Origin: Amycolatopsis tolypomycina
GTDB lineage: Bacteria; Actinomycetota; Actinomycetes; Mycobacteriales; Pseudonocardiaceae
Assembly (NCBI RefSeq): GCF_900105945.1
Contig: NZ_FNSO01000004.1
Coordinates: 4,836,001-4,900,000 of the forward strand
Direction: 5' to 3'
Length of the DNA stretch: 64,000 nt
Shown one piece after another: positions 36,331 to 45,442 of this stretch. The translations under genes were made by a program, and so were the position numbers. Numbering within the stretch: the first letter of the stretch is position 1; every line of letters begins with the position of its first letter. The notes below the pieces were generated by a model. That model was not told where the DNA came from and ran no database searches. It saw only the letters and a list, made by a program, of their open reading frames with translations.

Positions 36331-37641
36331 ATGGTTGGGATACCGTCAATTCACGAGTCACCTTTCAGCACGCCTGAGGGGCGCCGTATCCGCGACGAGG
36401 TACGCGAACTCGTTCCGTTGATCCGCGAGAACGCCGCGGCAGGCGAGGAACTCGGCTGCCTGCCCCCGGCGACGCTCGACGCGCTGCACCGGACGGGTCT
36501 GTTCCGCGCCTCGGTACCGCGGGAATTCGGCGGCTACGCCCTCGGCGCCCGTGACCTCGCCGAGATCGTGGCCGCGGTCGCGGCCGGCGACGGGTCCGCG
36601 GCGTGGCTGGCGATGATCGCCAGCGGGTTCGCCCGGGTCATGCTGACGTTCCCCGAGGACGCGGTACGCGAGGTCTACGCACGGTCGCTCGAATGGCCGG
36701 GGCCGGTCGTGGCCAGCGCATCGCTGTTCTCCGAGCGGATCCAGCAGGCGAGCCGCGTCCCGGGCGGCTATGCGATCCCCGCCGGCGGCAAATGGGGTTT
36801 CGGCAGCGGCTGCAAGCACGCCGCGTACGTCGTCGTCGGCATCGAGGTGCCGGCCGGCCCCGGCTCGGTGCTGCGGGCCATGGCGCTGCTGGAGAAGGGC
36901 CAGTACGAGATCGTCGACGACTGGCACGTCATGGGCCTGCGGGGCTCGTCGAGCAACAGCGTCAGGACGACGGAGGAGATCTTCGTTCCCGAGCAGCGCG
37001 TCGCCGACCTGGCCCGGATGCCGGAGCGCCTCGATCAGCTTCACGAGCACTACGAGGGGCTCGGCTACCAGCTCGACGGACGCGGCCAGATGCTGATTCC
37101 CGCGTTGGAGACCATGGCCGTCACGCTGGGGATGGCCCAGGGCGCCTTCGAGTGCTTCCTCGACCAGTCCCGCCGGAAAAAGCCGTTCAACCTGCCTTAC
37201 GACACGCTGGCCGCCACCCCGTCCGTCCAGGTCGCCGCGGGCAAGACGCACGCGATGATCAACGCCGCGGAATGCCTGCTGTTCGGCCGGGCGGACCACA
37301 TCGACCGGAAGGCGCGGGCCCGGGAGCCGTTCACGGCCGCCGAGGAGGCCGCGATCATGATGGACCTCGTCCACGCCGGGAACGTGTGCGGTGCGGCCAT
37401 CGACACCCTTCAGCTCACCCTCGGGTCCTCGACCGTCAGCCTGCGCAACCCGATCCAGCGGTTCGCCCGCGACGTCCGCGTCGCCCTGACGCACGGCTCG
37501 ACCCGGCTCGACCCGTCCGCCGAGATCAGCGGGCGGCATCTGCTCGGGCAACCGCCCTTCACGGACGGCATGGCGGCGGTGCCGGGTGTGGCGAAGGCAG
37601 CCGAGACCGCCCAGACCGCCATCCCCGTCCCCGTCGCCTGA
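36331..37641 (+). CDS. Flavin-dependent monooxygenase, group D (acyl-CoA-dehydrogenase fold)
   Basis: A 436-residue protein with the acyl-CoA dehydrogenase fold in its hydroxylase form: N-terminal helices (LPPATLDALHRTGLFRASVPREFGGYALGARDLAEIVAAVAAGDGSAAWLAMI), the middle strand domain (WGFGSGCKHAAYVVVGIEV; WHVMGLRGSSSNSVRTTEEIFVPEQRV), and a C-terminal helical domain (FARDVRVALTHGSTRLDPSAEISGRHLLG). The catalytic Glu of true dehydrogenases is not evident. The HGSTRL region and GLRGSSSNSV match HsaA/HpaB-like hydroxylases that use reduced flavin from a separate reductase. The reductase at 30083-30571 is the likely partner. Confidence 0.85.
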   Translation: MVGIPSIHESPFSTPEGRRIRDEVRELVPLIRENAAAGEELGCLPPATLDALHRTGLFRASVPREFGGYALGARDLAEIVAAVAAGDGSAAWLAMIASGFARVMLTFPEDAVREVYARSLEWPGPVVASASLFSERIQQASRVPGGYAIPAGGKWGFGSGCKHAAYVVVGIEVPAGPGSVLRAMALLEKGQYEIVDDWHVMGLRGSSSNSVRTTEEIFVPEQRVADLARMPERLDQLHEHYEGLGYQLDGRGQMLIPALETMAVTLGMAQGAFECFLDQSRRKKPFNLPYDTLAATPSVQVAAGKTHAMINAAECLLFGRADHIDRKARAREPFTAAEEAAIMMDLVHAGNVCGAAIDTLQLTLGSSTVSLRNPIQRFARDVRVALTHGSTRLDPSAEISGRHLLGQPPFTDGMAAVPGVAKAAETAQTAIPVPVA

Positions 37642-37660
37642 ACCGGGCAGGAGAACCCAG

Positions 37661-38461
37661 ATGGACCTCGGACTTTCCGGTAAGCGCGCCCTCGTCACCG
37701 GCAGCAGCTCCGGCATCGGCGCCAGCGTTGCCCTGATGCTGGCCGCCGAGGGCGCCCACGTCGTCGTGCACGGCCGGGACAAAGAGCGCACCGCCGAGAC
37801 CGCCGCCACGATCCGCGACCACGGCGGACGGGCCGACGAGGTGCTCGGCGACCTCACGGTCGAGTCGGAAGCCGCGGCGGCCTGCGAGCAGATCCTCGCC
37901 TCGGGCGGCGTGGACATCCTGGTGAACAACGCGGGCGGCCGGTACGGCGGCTGGGAACGCAACGGCTGGCTGGCGACCCCGCCGGGCAACTGGCTCGAGA
38001 CGTACAAGCTGAACGTCGTCTCGACCGCCACCCTGATCAACCGGCTCGCGCCGGTTATGGCGGAGCGCGGCTGGGGGCGGGTGATCCAGATCGCCAGCGC
38101 CGTGGCCCTGCACCAGCCGCCGCACTTCCCGGACTACCAGGCGGCGAAGGCCGCGGAGATCAACCTGACGCGCAGCCTCTCCAGGAGCCTGGCCGGCACC
38201 GGCGTCACGGCCAACTGCATCAGCGCCGGAATCATCCACACCCCCGGCTCGGCCGCGGAGCTCGACGACATCGCCGCGGAACTCCGGCTCGACGGCGGAT
38301 GGCGGGCCAACGAGCGCCACATCGCCGTGGACGTGTTCCAGCAAACGACCGGGCGAGTCGGGCGCCCTGAGGACATCGCCGCCGCCGTCTGCTACCTGGC
38401 CAGCCCGCGGGCCGACTTCGTCACCGGCGTGAACCTGGTGGTCGACGGCGGAACCGACTGA
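37661..38461 (+). CDS. Short-chain dehydrogenase/reductase
   Basis: A 266-residue SDR: LVTGSSSGIGASVALMLAAEGAHVVVHGRD, NNAGGRYGG about residue 88, catalytic Ser in IQIASAVALHQPPHFPDYQAAKAAEINL with YxxxK, and a C-terminal GRPEDIAAAVCYLASPRADFVTGVNLVVDGG. The GRD after strand 2 suggests NADP(H). SD CAGGAG lies before the ATG, 19 bp after the hydroxylase gene and 42 bp before the aldehyde dehydrogenase, so co-transcribed. Probably oxidises an alcohol or reduces a ketone intermediate. Confidence 0.87.
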   Translation: MDLGLSGKRALVTGSSSGIGASVALMLAAEGAHVVVHGRDKERTAETAATIRDHGGRADEVLGDLTVESEAAAACEQILASGGVDILVNNAGGRYGGWERNGWLATPPGNWLETYKLNVVSTATLINRLAPVMAERGWGRVIQIASAVALHQPPHFPDYQAAKAAEINLTRSLSRSLAGTGVTANCISAGIIHTPGSAAELDDIAAELRLDGGWRANERHIAVDVFQQTTGRVGRPEDIAAAVCYLASPRADFVTGVNLVVDGGTD

Positions 38462-38503
38462 CCGTCAGCCAGCCAAACCGCACAACGACGTGAAAGGAAT
38501 ATC

Positions 38504-39967
38504 ATGGCTCTTCTCGATTCCGGTGACTGGCAGGGGCGGATCTTCTCCTCCGGGTGGGTGGAAGGCTCCGGTGAGGTGTACGACTCGACGGAACCGGCGA
38601 CCGGCAAGATTCTGGGGCGGGTGGGTGCGGCGGCTGCGTCCGATGTGGACCGTGCGGTGGCGGCGGCGCTGCGGGCGCAGGCGGAATGGGCGGCGCTGCC
38701 GTATGCGGGGCGGGCGCGGGTGCTGCGCCGGGCGGGGCAGCTTTTCGAGGAGTATCAGGAGGAGATCGCCGAGTGGATCGTGCGCGAGGCCGGCACCCAT
38801 CCGGGCTTCGCGGCGTTCCAGACGTCCAATGGTGCGGCCGAGGAGTGCTTTGAGGCGGCGGCGCTGGCTGCGGCGCCGTATGGTGAGGTGCTGCGTTCGG
38901 TGGAGCAGCGGCTGTCGTTCTCGCGCCGGCGTCCGGTGGGTGTGGTGGGCGTGATTTCCCCGTTCAACGCGCCGATGGTGCTGGCGATGCGGGCGCTGGC
39001 TCCGGCGCTGGCCTTGGGCAACGCGGTCGTCCTCAAGCCGGACCCGCGCACCGCGATCTGCGGCGGCGTCACCATCGCGCGGGTGTTCGCCGAGGCCGGT
39101 CTGCCCGAAGGTGTGCTGCACGTGCTGCCGGGCGGTGCGGAGGTGGGCGCGGCGCTGGTGGAGCACCCGCGGGTTCCGGTGCTGGCGTTCACCGGCTCGA
39201 CGCGGGCGGGTAAGGCGATCGCCGCGGCCGCGGCGCAGCGGCTCAAGCGGGTGCACCTCGAGCTCGGTGGCAACTCGGCGTTGATCGTTTTGGAGGATGC
39301 GGATCTGGAGAAGGCGGCTTCGGCCGGAGCGTTCGGATCGTTCCACCACGCCGGGCAGGTGTGCATGGCCTCCAGCCGTCATCTGGTCCACGCCTCGGTC
39401 GCCGGCCAGTACGCCGAACTGCTGGTGGAGCGGGCGAACGGTGCGCCGGTGGGTGACCCGGCGGGCGGCCCGGTGGCAGTGGGTCCGATGATCGACGAGC
39501 GGCAGCTGCTGGCCGCACACGAGATCGTGACCGACAGTGTGGCGGCCGGGGCGCGGCTGGCCGCCGGCGGGACCTACGAGGGCCTGTTCTACCGGCCGAC
39601 CGTGCTGACCGACGTCCCGTTGACGGCCCGCGCCTACGCGGAGGAGATTTTCGGCCCGGTCGCGCCGGTGGTCGCGTTCGGTGACCTCGACGAGGCGGCC
39701 CGGCTCGCCGCCGGCACCGAGTACGGGCTGTCTCTGGGCATCCTGACCCGCGACGTGGCCAAGGGCCTGGCGCTGGCCGAGCGGATCCCGACCGGGCTGG
39801 TGCACATCAACGATCAGACCGTCAACGACGAGGCCACCGTTCCGTTCGGGGGTGTCGGGGAGTCCGGCAACGGGTCCCGGCACGGCGGCGCCGCCGCGAA
39901 CCTGGAGGCGTTCACCGAGGTGCAGTGGGTGACCGTGCACGGCGAGATCCCTGCCTACCCCTTCTGA
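38504..39967 (+). CDS. Aldehyde dehydrogenase (aryl-aldehyde type)
   Basis: A 487-residue NAD(P)-dependent aldehyde dehydrogenase with the catalytic Glu253 (LELGGNS) and Cys287 (GQVCMASSR), the cofactor loop FTGSTRAGKAI, the Lys of VLKPDPRT and the C-terminal EEIFGPVAPVVAF and GLVHINDQTVNDEATVPFGGVGESGNG. The last block is characteristic of benzaldehyde/vanillin/salicylaldehyde dehydrogenases. It sits directly before the second carotenoid-cleavage-type oxygenase, so it would oxidise the aldehyde the oxygenase releases. The first 250 codons favour G-ending and GGT/TAT codons more than the neighbours, hinting at a separate origin. Confidence 0.9.
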   Translation: MALLDSGDWQGRIFSSGWVEGSGEVYDSTEPATGKILGRVGAAAASDVDRAVAAALRAQAEWAALPYAGRARVLRRAGQLFEEYQEEIAEWIVREAGTHPGFAAFQTSNGAAEECFEAAALAAAPYGEVLRSVEQRLSFSRRRPVGVVGVISPFNAPMVLAMRALAPALALGNAVVLKPDPRTAICGGVTIARVFAEAGLPEGVLHVLPGGAEVGAALVEHPRVPVLAFTGSTRAGKAIAAAAAQRLKRVHLELGGNSALIVLEDADLEKAASAGAFGSFHHAGQVCMASSRHLVHASVAGQYAELLVERANGAPVGDPAGGPVAVGPMIDERQLLAAHEIVTDSVAAGARLAAGGTYEGLFYRPTVLTDVPLTARAYAEEIFGPVAPVVAFGDLDEAARLAAGTEYGLSLGILTRDVAKGLALAERIPTGLVHINDQTVNDEATVPFGGVGESGNGSRHGGAAANLEAFTEVQWVTVHGEIPAYPF

Positions 39968-39975
39968 GGACTGAC

Positions 39976-41421
39976 GTGGACATCGACAACAAGTTTCTGG
40001 CCGGGCCGTTCGCGCCCTGGGCCGAGGAGAACGAGGCCTACGACCTGGACGTCGAGGGCCGGATTCCCGAGGATCTCGCGGGGGCGTTGTTCCGGGTCTC
40101 GTCGAATCCGCGGTTCGTGCCGCTGGATCTGGACCGGTATCACTGGTGGGAGGGTGACGGCATGGTCTGCGGCATCTACCTGCGCGAGGGCCGGGCCGCC
40201 TATCGCACCCGCTGGGTCGAGACCGACTCGATGCGGGTCGAGGTCGAGCGGGGTGAGGCCGTCTACAGTGGATTCGCCAACGGCGGTGGGACCCCGCGGC
40301 CGCTGCCGCCCGGCGCGCCGCCGGGCAAGAACGTCGCGAACACGAATGTGGGCATCTTCGACGACCACCTGCTGGTCTATTTCGAAGGGGGGCTGCCCTA
40401 CTCGATGCATCCCGAAACCCTGGAGACGTATGGCACGTATGACTTTCACGGCGGTGTCGACGTGCTGTGCACTGCCCACTACAAGATCGACCCCGGCTCC
40501 GGTGACATGCTGTTCTTCGCCGCGACCGGGCCGACTATCACGTGGTTGCGGGCGGAGGCGAAGACCGGGGCCGTGATCGACAGTCACAGCTTCGACATCA
40601 CGGTGCCGGTGTTGATGCACGACTTCGCGGTCACCGCCAATCATGCGGTTTTTTTCGTGACCCCGGCGCAGTTCCGGCTCGACCACATCATGGCGGGCAA
40701 GCCCGGGGTGGTGTGGGACGAGAAGTCGTTGCCGCACGGCGTGCAGATCGTGCTGCTGGACCGGCGCACCCACACGGTCACGTGGCACGAGGTGGGCGGG
40801 CACTGGGCCAACACCCACTTCTACAACGCCTACGAAGACAACGGCCGCCTCATCATCGACGGGCACCGCATCACGCGGCTCGGCACACCCGCCGACCAGC
40901 TGGACACCCCACCCTCCTCGCACTCGTGGTTCCCGCCGGCGATCCCACACCGGTGGACCATCAACCTGGCCACCGGCACGGTGAAGGAAGAAAGGGTCAG
41001 CGGGCTCGCCGGGGAGTTCCCGAAAATCAACGACGACTACACCGGACGCCGCCACCGCTACGGCTACTTCGTCACCACACGGGGCATCTCGCGCGACATC
41101 ATGAGCGACGGCCTGGCCAAGCACGACTACCTACGCGACACCACCGTCGTCGTCGACGGCCCCGGTCCGCTCACCAGCCCCAGCGAACCGGTCTTCGTCC
41201 CCCGGGCCGACACCATCGCCGAGGACGACGGCTACCTGCTCACGCTGTGGTGGAACCGCGAAACGAACCTGACCGAACTGCTCATCCACGACGCCGCGGA
41301 CCTCATCCGACAACCGTTGGCCAGAGTCAAGCTCCCCAGCCGGGTTCCCTTCGGGTTCCACGGCTCCTGGGCCGACCACGCAGTACTCGACCACGCCATC
41401 ACACAACAAAACCAGCACTGA
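39976..41421 (+). CDS. Carotenoid-cleavage-type dioxygenase (second of two)
   Basis: A 481-residue homologue of the enzyme at 32865 but clearly divergent from it. Iron-ligand His are seen at H168 (TAHYKIDP), H215 (LMHDFAVTANH), H281 (NTHFYNAYED) and H462 (GFHGSW). The N-terminal EGRIPEDLAGALFRVSSNPRF and GDGMVCGIYL blocks are typical of the family. GTG start at 39976, 8 bp after the aldehyde dehydrogenase stop with GAGGA in between. Cleavage by this enzyme followed by the upstream dehydrogenase would convert an alkene-linked aromatic to an aryl acid. A strong inverted repeat follows the stop. Confidence 0.9.
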   Translation: MDIDNKFLAGPFAPWAEENEAYDLDVEGRIPEDLAGALFRVSSNPRFVPLDLDRYHWWEGDGMVCGIYLREGRAAYRTRWVETDSMRVEVERGEAVYSGFANGGGTPRPLPPGAPPGKNVANTNVGIFDDHLLVYFEGGLPYSMHPETLETYGTYDFHGGVDVLCTAHYKIDPGSGDMLFFAATGPTITWLRAEAKTGAVIDSHSFDITVPVLMHDFAVTANHAVFFVTPAQFRLDHIMAGKPGVVWDEKSLPHGVQIVLLDRRTHTVTWHEVGGHWANTHFYNAYEDNGRLIIDGHRITRLGTPADQLDTPPSSHSWFPPAIPHRWTINLATGTVKEERVSGLAGEFPKINDDYTGRRHRYGYFVTTRGISRDIMSDGLAKHDYLRDTTVVVDGPGPLTSPSEPVFVPRADTIAEDDGYLLTLWWNRETNLTELLIHDAADLIRQPLARVKLPSRVPFGFHGSWADHAVLDHAITQQNQH

Positions 41422-41423
41422 CC

Positions 41424-41452
41424 GGGCCGGGCCGTGGAACACGGCCCGGCCC
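41424..41452. terminator. Bidirectional hairpin terminator
   Basis: A perfect 13-bp inverted repeat (GGGCCGGGCCGTG and its complement) with a GAA loop lies exactly between the converging oxygenase and VOC genes. There is no long T tract, as usual in actinomycete terminators. Confidence 0.8.
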
Positions 41453-41466
41453 AAACCGTCGGTACG

Positions 41467-41982
41467 TCACCTGGCCGGATCCGGCTGCGTGGTCACCGGC
41501 TGGTAGGCGGCGCCGCCGTCGCTCAGCAGCCGCTCGGCCTCGGCGAGGATCGCCTCGAGGTCCTGGTCGAGGTTCAGCGACTTCCGGAACGGCTGGCGCA
41601 CGTCCTTGTCGAGGCGCAGGTAGACCTCGTTGCGGTTGCCCTCGGGGTCGAAGAAGTAGATGCCGATGGCGTTGCCGTGGGTCACCTCCTGCTGCACCTG
41701 GACGCCTTCGGCCCGGAACCGCTGGTGGAACTCGACGATGGCCTCCAGGGAGTCCACCCGCCACGAGACCTGGTGGGTGAGCAGCGATCCCGCGGGGGCG
41801 GTACGACCGTTCGCCAGGACGAACTCGTGGTGCTCGACCTCCGGGCGGGACGAGAAGAAGACGATGCCGAGCTCCTCGTCCTCGTCCGTCACGGTCAGGC
41901 CGAGCACCCGGGTGTAGAAGTCGCGCATCTTGGCGAGGTCCTCCACCCAGAAGCCGGTGTGGCCCAGTTCGACGATCGACAT
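41467..41982 (-). CDS. VOC-family dioxygenase-like protein (type I extradiol fold)
   Basis: A 171-residue protein with one VOC repeat pair: LGHTGFWVEDLAKMRDFYTRVLGL, HHEFVLANGRTAPAGSLLTHQVSWRVDSLEAIVEF and the ending GNAIGIYFFDPEGNRNEVYLRLDKD. His in LGHTGF, His in HQVSW and Glu in NRNEVYL are placed like the 2-His-1-Glu iron site of small extradiol dioxygenases. The start at 41982 has SD AAAGGAGAC; the longer frame upstream is promoter DNA. It diverges from an MhpA-like hydroxylase and FAH-family hydrolase, which together resemble a meta-cleavage route (hydroxylate, open ring, hydrolyse). Confidence 0.82.
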   Translation of the reverse strand: MSIVELGHTGFWVEDLAKMRDFYTRVLGLTVTDEDEELGIVFFSSRPEVEHHEFVLANGRTAPAGSLLTHQVSWRVDSLEAIVEFHQRFRAEGVQVQQEVTHGNAIGIYFFDPEGNRNEVYLRLDKDVRQPFRKSLNLDQDLEAILAEAERLLSDGGAAYQPVTTQPDPAR

Positions 41983-42102
41983 GATGTCTCCTTTTGCAGG
42001 ACATGTGGTCTGACTAGCAGAACGTACGGCTTGACACAGAGGGAGGGCAAGTCCTGTAATGAGAGACACGCATCCTGCTTATCAAGACAAGGAAGTGCCG
42101 TA

Positions 42103-43731
42103 GTGCGCGAAGAGCCGAACGCCGACGTGATCGTCGTCGGGGCCGGGCCGGTCGGCATGACGGCCGCGGCCTTGCTGGCGGCGCGAGGCGTGTCGGTCAT
42201 CGTCCTGGAGGCGCAGGCCGAACCGGTCGCCGAGCCCAAGGCGATCAGCATCGACGACGAGTCGCTCAGGACCTACCAGGCGGCGGGGATCGCCGACCGG
42301 ATCATGCGCATCGTCGTGCCGGGCACCGGCACCGTCTATTTCGGACACGACGGGCGCCGGCTGTTCCAGGCCTCCGGCCCGGCGCCGTACCGCCTCGGCT
42401 TCCCCTTCAAGAATCCGTTCGCCCAGCCGGAACTGGAGCACGTGCTGCGCACCGTGCTGGCCGAAAACCCGCACGTGGACCTGCGGTTCGGGGCGCGCGT
42501 CGTGAACGTCGCCCAGGACGGGCGCGGGGTCTGCGCCGTGACCGAGGTGGCGGGCAGCGTCCGGGCGCGCTACCTCATCGCGGCGGACGGCGGGCGCTCG
42601 ACCGTCCGCACCCTGCTCGGGATCGGCATGACCGGACGGTCCTATCAGGACAACTGGCTGGTCGTGGACACCCTCGAGGACACCCGCACCGAGCGGTACG
42701 CGATGCACCACGGCTGTCCCGAACGGCCGCACGTCATCGTGCCCGGCCTGGACGGGCGGTGCCGCTACGAGTTCGCCCTGCACCCCGGAGAGGCAGAGCC
42801 CGGCCCCGACCCCGGTTTCGCCCTGATCGAGCGCCTGCTCGGTCCCCATCGGACCATCAGGCCGGACCAGGTGCAGCGGGCGGTGGTCTACCGGTTCAAC
42901 GCGGTCAACGCCGACGAGTGGCGGCGCGGCAACGTCTTCCTGATGGGCGACGCGGCCCACATGATGCCCCCCTTCGCCGGCCAGGGGCTCAACTCGGGAA
43001 TCCGGGACGCGGCGAACCTCTGCTGGAAGCTCGCCGGGGTCCTCGGCGGCACCCTCTCCGAGCGCGTGCTCTCGACGTATGAAGCCGAGCGCCGACCGCA
43101 CGTGGACGCCACCATCCGGATCTCCGAGCGCCTCGGGCGTGTCGTGATGACCACCTCGGAACGGCTGGCGACCGGCCGGGACCGGATCATCCGCCGGATG
43201 CTCGAGACGGACGACGGGCGCAACTACCTGGAGCAGATGCGCTACCGGCCCGCCAACACCATCGCCGCCGGACTGGTGCGCAGCGGCGACCTCGGCGCCG
43301 GCACCGCCGTGGCTCAACCGCGCGCGTTCGATGCCGCCACGAGCAAGGTCCGGATGCTGGACGAGCCGGCAGGCCACGGCTGGACGACGATCGGCGTGGA
43401 CGTCCCCGCGGCGGCGTGGAGCGATGCCGAGCCCGTCTGCGCCATGACCGGTGCCCGACGCCTGCACGTCGTGGTCGGCCAGACGCTCCCCCACGCGATG
43501 GCGAACGCGCGCGTGCTCGTCGACGTGGACGGCGGCCTCGTGCGCGAGTTCGAGCCCTACCGCGGCAGGTTCCTGCTCATCCGCCCCGACCGGCTCATCG
43601 CAGCCTCATGGACCCCAGGCGACGGGGACGACGTCCGCGCGTGGCTGGGCCAGTGGATCGACGACAAGGAGAAGAAATGCGATTCACCCGCTACTACGAC
43701 GACAACGGCAACACCCGCATCGGCGAGGTGA
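42103..43731 (+). CDS. FAD-dependent aromatic hydroxylase (MhpA/PheA-like, group A)
   Basis: A 542-residue flavoprotein hydroxylase with the FAD motif DVIVVGAGPVGMTAAALLAARGVSVIVLEAQ, the NAD(P)H/FAD DG motif YLIAADGGRSTVR and the second FAD motif NVFLMGDAAHMMPPFAGQGLNSGIRDAANLCWKL. The C-terminal thioredoxin-like domain is present (GRFLLIRPDRLIAASWTPGDGDDVRAWLGQWI), as in 3-(3-hydroxyphenyl)propionate hydroxylase. GTG start with SD AAGGAAG. The tail overlaps the next ATG by 55 bp. It would hydroxylate a phenolic acid to a catechol for ring opening by the divergent VOC dioxygenase. Confidence 0.9.
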   Translation: MREEPNADVIVVGAGPVGMTAAALLAARGVSVIVLEAQAEPVAEPKAISIDDESLRTYQAAGIADRIMRIVVPGTGTVYFGHDGRRLFQASGPAPYRLGFPFKNPFAQPELEHVLRTVLAENPHVDLRFGARVVNVAQDGRGVCAVTEVAGSVRARYLIAADGGRSTVRTLLGIGMTGRSYQDNWLVVDTLEDTRTERYAMHHGCPERPHVIVPGLDGRCRYEFALHPGEAEPGPDPGFALIERLLGPHRTIRPDQVQRAVVYRFNAVNADEWRRGNVFLMGDAAHMMPPFAGQGLNSGIRDAANLCWKLAGVLGGTLSERVLSTYEAERRPHVDATIRISERLGRVVMTTSERLATGRDRIIRRMLETDDGRNYLEQMRYRPANTIAAGLVRSGDLGAGTAVAQPRAFDAATSKVRMLDEPAGHGWTTIGVDVPAAAWSDAEPVCAMTGARRLHVVVGQTLPHAMANARVLVDVDGGLVREFEPYRGRFLLIRPDRLIAASWTPGDGDDVRAWLGQWIDDKEKKCDSPATTTTTATPASAR

Positions 43732-44504
43732 CGGACGGGATCGTCACTCCGCTGGAGGGCATCACCACGATCGACGCCACCACCGGCATCGACCGCCTGG
43801 TTTCGACGGCACGCGACGAGGCCGGTCGGTTCCCGCTCGAGGAGCGGGTGCTCGCCCCTGTCGCCGAACCGCGGCGGGTCGTGTGCGTAGGCCTCAACTA
43901 CCTGACCCACGTCGACGAGACCAAGCGCGAGCTGCCGACCTACCCGGTGCTGTTCACCAAGTTCGCCTCCGCCCTGATCGGTGCGCACGAGGACATCGTG
44001 CTCCCGCCGGAAGCCGGGCAGGTGGACTACGAGGGCGAACTCGCCGTGGTGATCGGCCGGGCGGGCCGCCGCATCCCGGCGAAGGACGCCGCCTCGCACA
44101 TCCTCGGTTACAGCGTGGCCAACGACGTCACCATGCGCGACTACCAGTACAAGACACACCAGTGGCTGCAGGGCAAGGCCTGGGACAACTCGACCCCGCT
44201 CGGCCCGGTCGTCGTCACCCCGGACGAGGTCGAGATCGAGTCCCAGGCACTGACGACCACGCTCAACGGAGAGGTCGTCCAGTCCTCCTCGCTGGACCTG
44301 CTGATCTTCTCGATCTCCGAGCTGATCAGCACCGTCTCGGAGTTCACGAGCCTCGAGCCGGGGGACGTCATCCTCACCGGGACACCCGGCGGCGTGGGAT
44401 ACCGGCGCGACCCCCAGCTGTTCCTCGAGGACGGCGACAAGATCAGCGTCGAGGTCACCGGCGTCGGCAAGATCGAGAACCGGGTCGTCGCGGAGACGGT
44501 CTAG
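43677..44504 (+). CDS. Fumarylacetoacetate-hydrolase-family protein
   Basis: A 275-residue FAH-family enzyme with a short N-terminal domain and the catalytic core: VVCVGLNYLTHVDET, PVLFTKFASALIGAHEDIVLPPEAGQVDYEGELAVVIGRAGRRI (metal-binding Glu in DYEGELAVVIG), YSVANDVTMRDYQ, KAWDNSTPLGPVVV and GDVILTGTPGGVGYRRDP. Members hydrolyse or decarboxylate ring-cleavage products (fumarylpyruvate, 2-oxo-hept-3-ene-dioate, acylpyruvates). SD AAGGAGAA lies before the ATG within the hydroxylase gene. Fits the last step of the proposed meta-cleavage route. Confidence 0.9.
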   Translation: MRFTRYYDDNGNTRIGEVTDGIVTPLEGITTIDATTGIDRLVSTARDEAGRFPLEERVLAPVAEPRRVVCVGLNYLTHVDETKRELPTYPVLFTKFASALIGAHEDIVLPPEAGQVDYEGELAVVIGRAGRRIPAKDAASHILGYSVANDVTMRDYQYKTHQWLQGKAWDNSTPLGPVVVTPDEVEIESQALTTTLNGEVVQSSSLDLLIFSISELISTVSEFTSLEPGDVILTGTPGGVGYRRDPQLFLEDGDKISVEVTGVGKIENRVVAETV

Positions 44505-44523
44505 CCGCGCCCGCCTCCGTCGC

Positions 44524-45339
44524 TCAGCCGGCGAGGGCCAGCCGGTCGCTGACGCGGGCCGCGGCGTCGACCACGGCAGCCACCACCTCGGGCAACCGCT
44601 CGTCGGGGACCCGCGTCTCGAGGGCTGCCACACTGACGGCCGCGGTCACCGCGCCGCTCGCATCGACGATCGGAGCCGCGACGCCCAGGATGTTCTCGTC
44701 CAGCTCCCCGCGCGCGACGCAGTAGCCGTCCGCCCGGATCGACTCGAGCCGCGCCAGCAGCTCTTCGACCTTGGTGAGCGTGCGCGGCGTGAACTGCTGC
44801 AGCCGCTCCCGCTTCAGCAGCGCCTTGCTTTCCGCGGGAGGCAGCTGGGCGATCAGGACGAGCGCGGACGCGCCCGCGTTGACCGGCAGCGTGCTGCCCC
44901 GCTCGTACGAGATGCGGATCGGATGATCCGCCTCCACCCGCTCCAGGCAGATCGCATGGGCCCCGGCACGCCTGGTGAGCAACACCGTCTCGCCGAGCTT
45001 CTCGCAGAGCTCGAGCATGACCGGCAGCGCCACGTCCGAGAGGCCGTAGCTCCGCCGGGCGAGGCGGCCGAGCTCCAGCACGCGCGGACCCAGCCGGAAA
45101 CCGCCGGCCGGAGCTTCCTCGAGGAAACCCGCTCCGACCAGGCTCTGCACGTAACGGTACGCCGTCGACCGCGCGGTACCCAGCGCCTGCGCGACCTCCT
45201 GGGCACTGACGCACAGCCGGGTGTCGCAGAACAACCCCAGGATGTCCAAGGCTCGGTCGGCCGTCGAATTGCGTTCGCGATAATGGCTCGGAGCCGCGGG
45301 CCCACTGCTCGATCCCTGTCCTGACATGCAGGACATCAT
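44524..45339 (-). CDS. IclR-family transcriptional regulator
   Basis: A 271-residue IclR protein: N-terminal winged helix (about 25-85: STADRALDILGLFCDTRLCVSAQEVAQALGTARSTAYRYVQSLVGAGFLEE) and a C-terminal effector domain (about 100-265: RRAGAHAICLERVEADHPIRISYERGSTLPVNAGASALVLIAQLP; GYCVARGELDENILGVAAPIVDASGAVTAAVSVA). It lies at the end of the aromatic gene set, converging with the FAH hydrolase and diverging from a PLP enzyme. IclR proteins commonly control aromatic degradation operons. Start taken at 45339; a nearby ATG at 45327 is possible. Confidence 0.88.
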   Translation of the reverse strand: MMSCMSGQGSSSGPAAPSHYRERNSTADRALDILGLFCDTRLCVSAQEVAQALGTARSTAYRYVQSLVGAGFLEEAPAGGFRLGPRVLELGRLARRSYGLSDVALPVMLELCEKLGETVLLTRRAGAHAICLERVEADHPIRISYERGSTLPVNAGASALVLIAQLPPAESKALLKRERLQQFTPRTLTKVEELLARLESIRADGYCVARGELDENILGVAAPIVDASGAVTAAVSVAALETRVPDERLPEVVAAVVDAAARVSDRLALAG

Positions 45340-45442
45340 AGCTGAAAATCCGGCTCAAGGCTCGGCGGCACAGCAGCAAAAGGCCACGAGAACTGCCCCT
45401 TTTCCTCTGCCACCCGGCCGCGGGGAGGTCTCCAATGAAAGA

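Noticed and set aside
45326..45442. Extended N-terminus of the PLP enzyme from ATG 45326.
   Set aside because: It would overlap the divergent IclR start and has no ribosome-binding site; conserved sequence starts near 45461.
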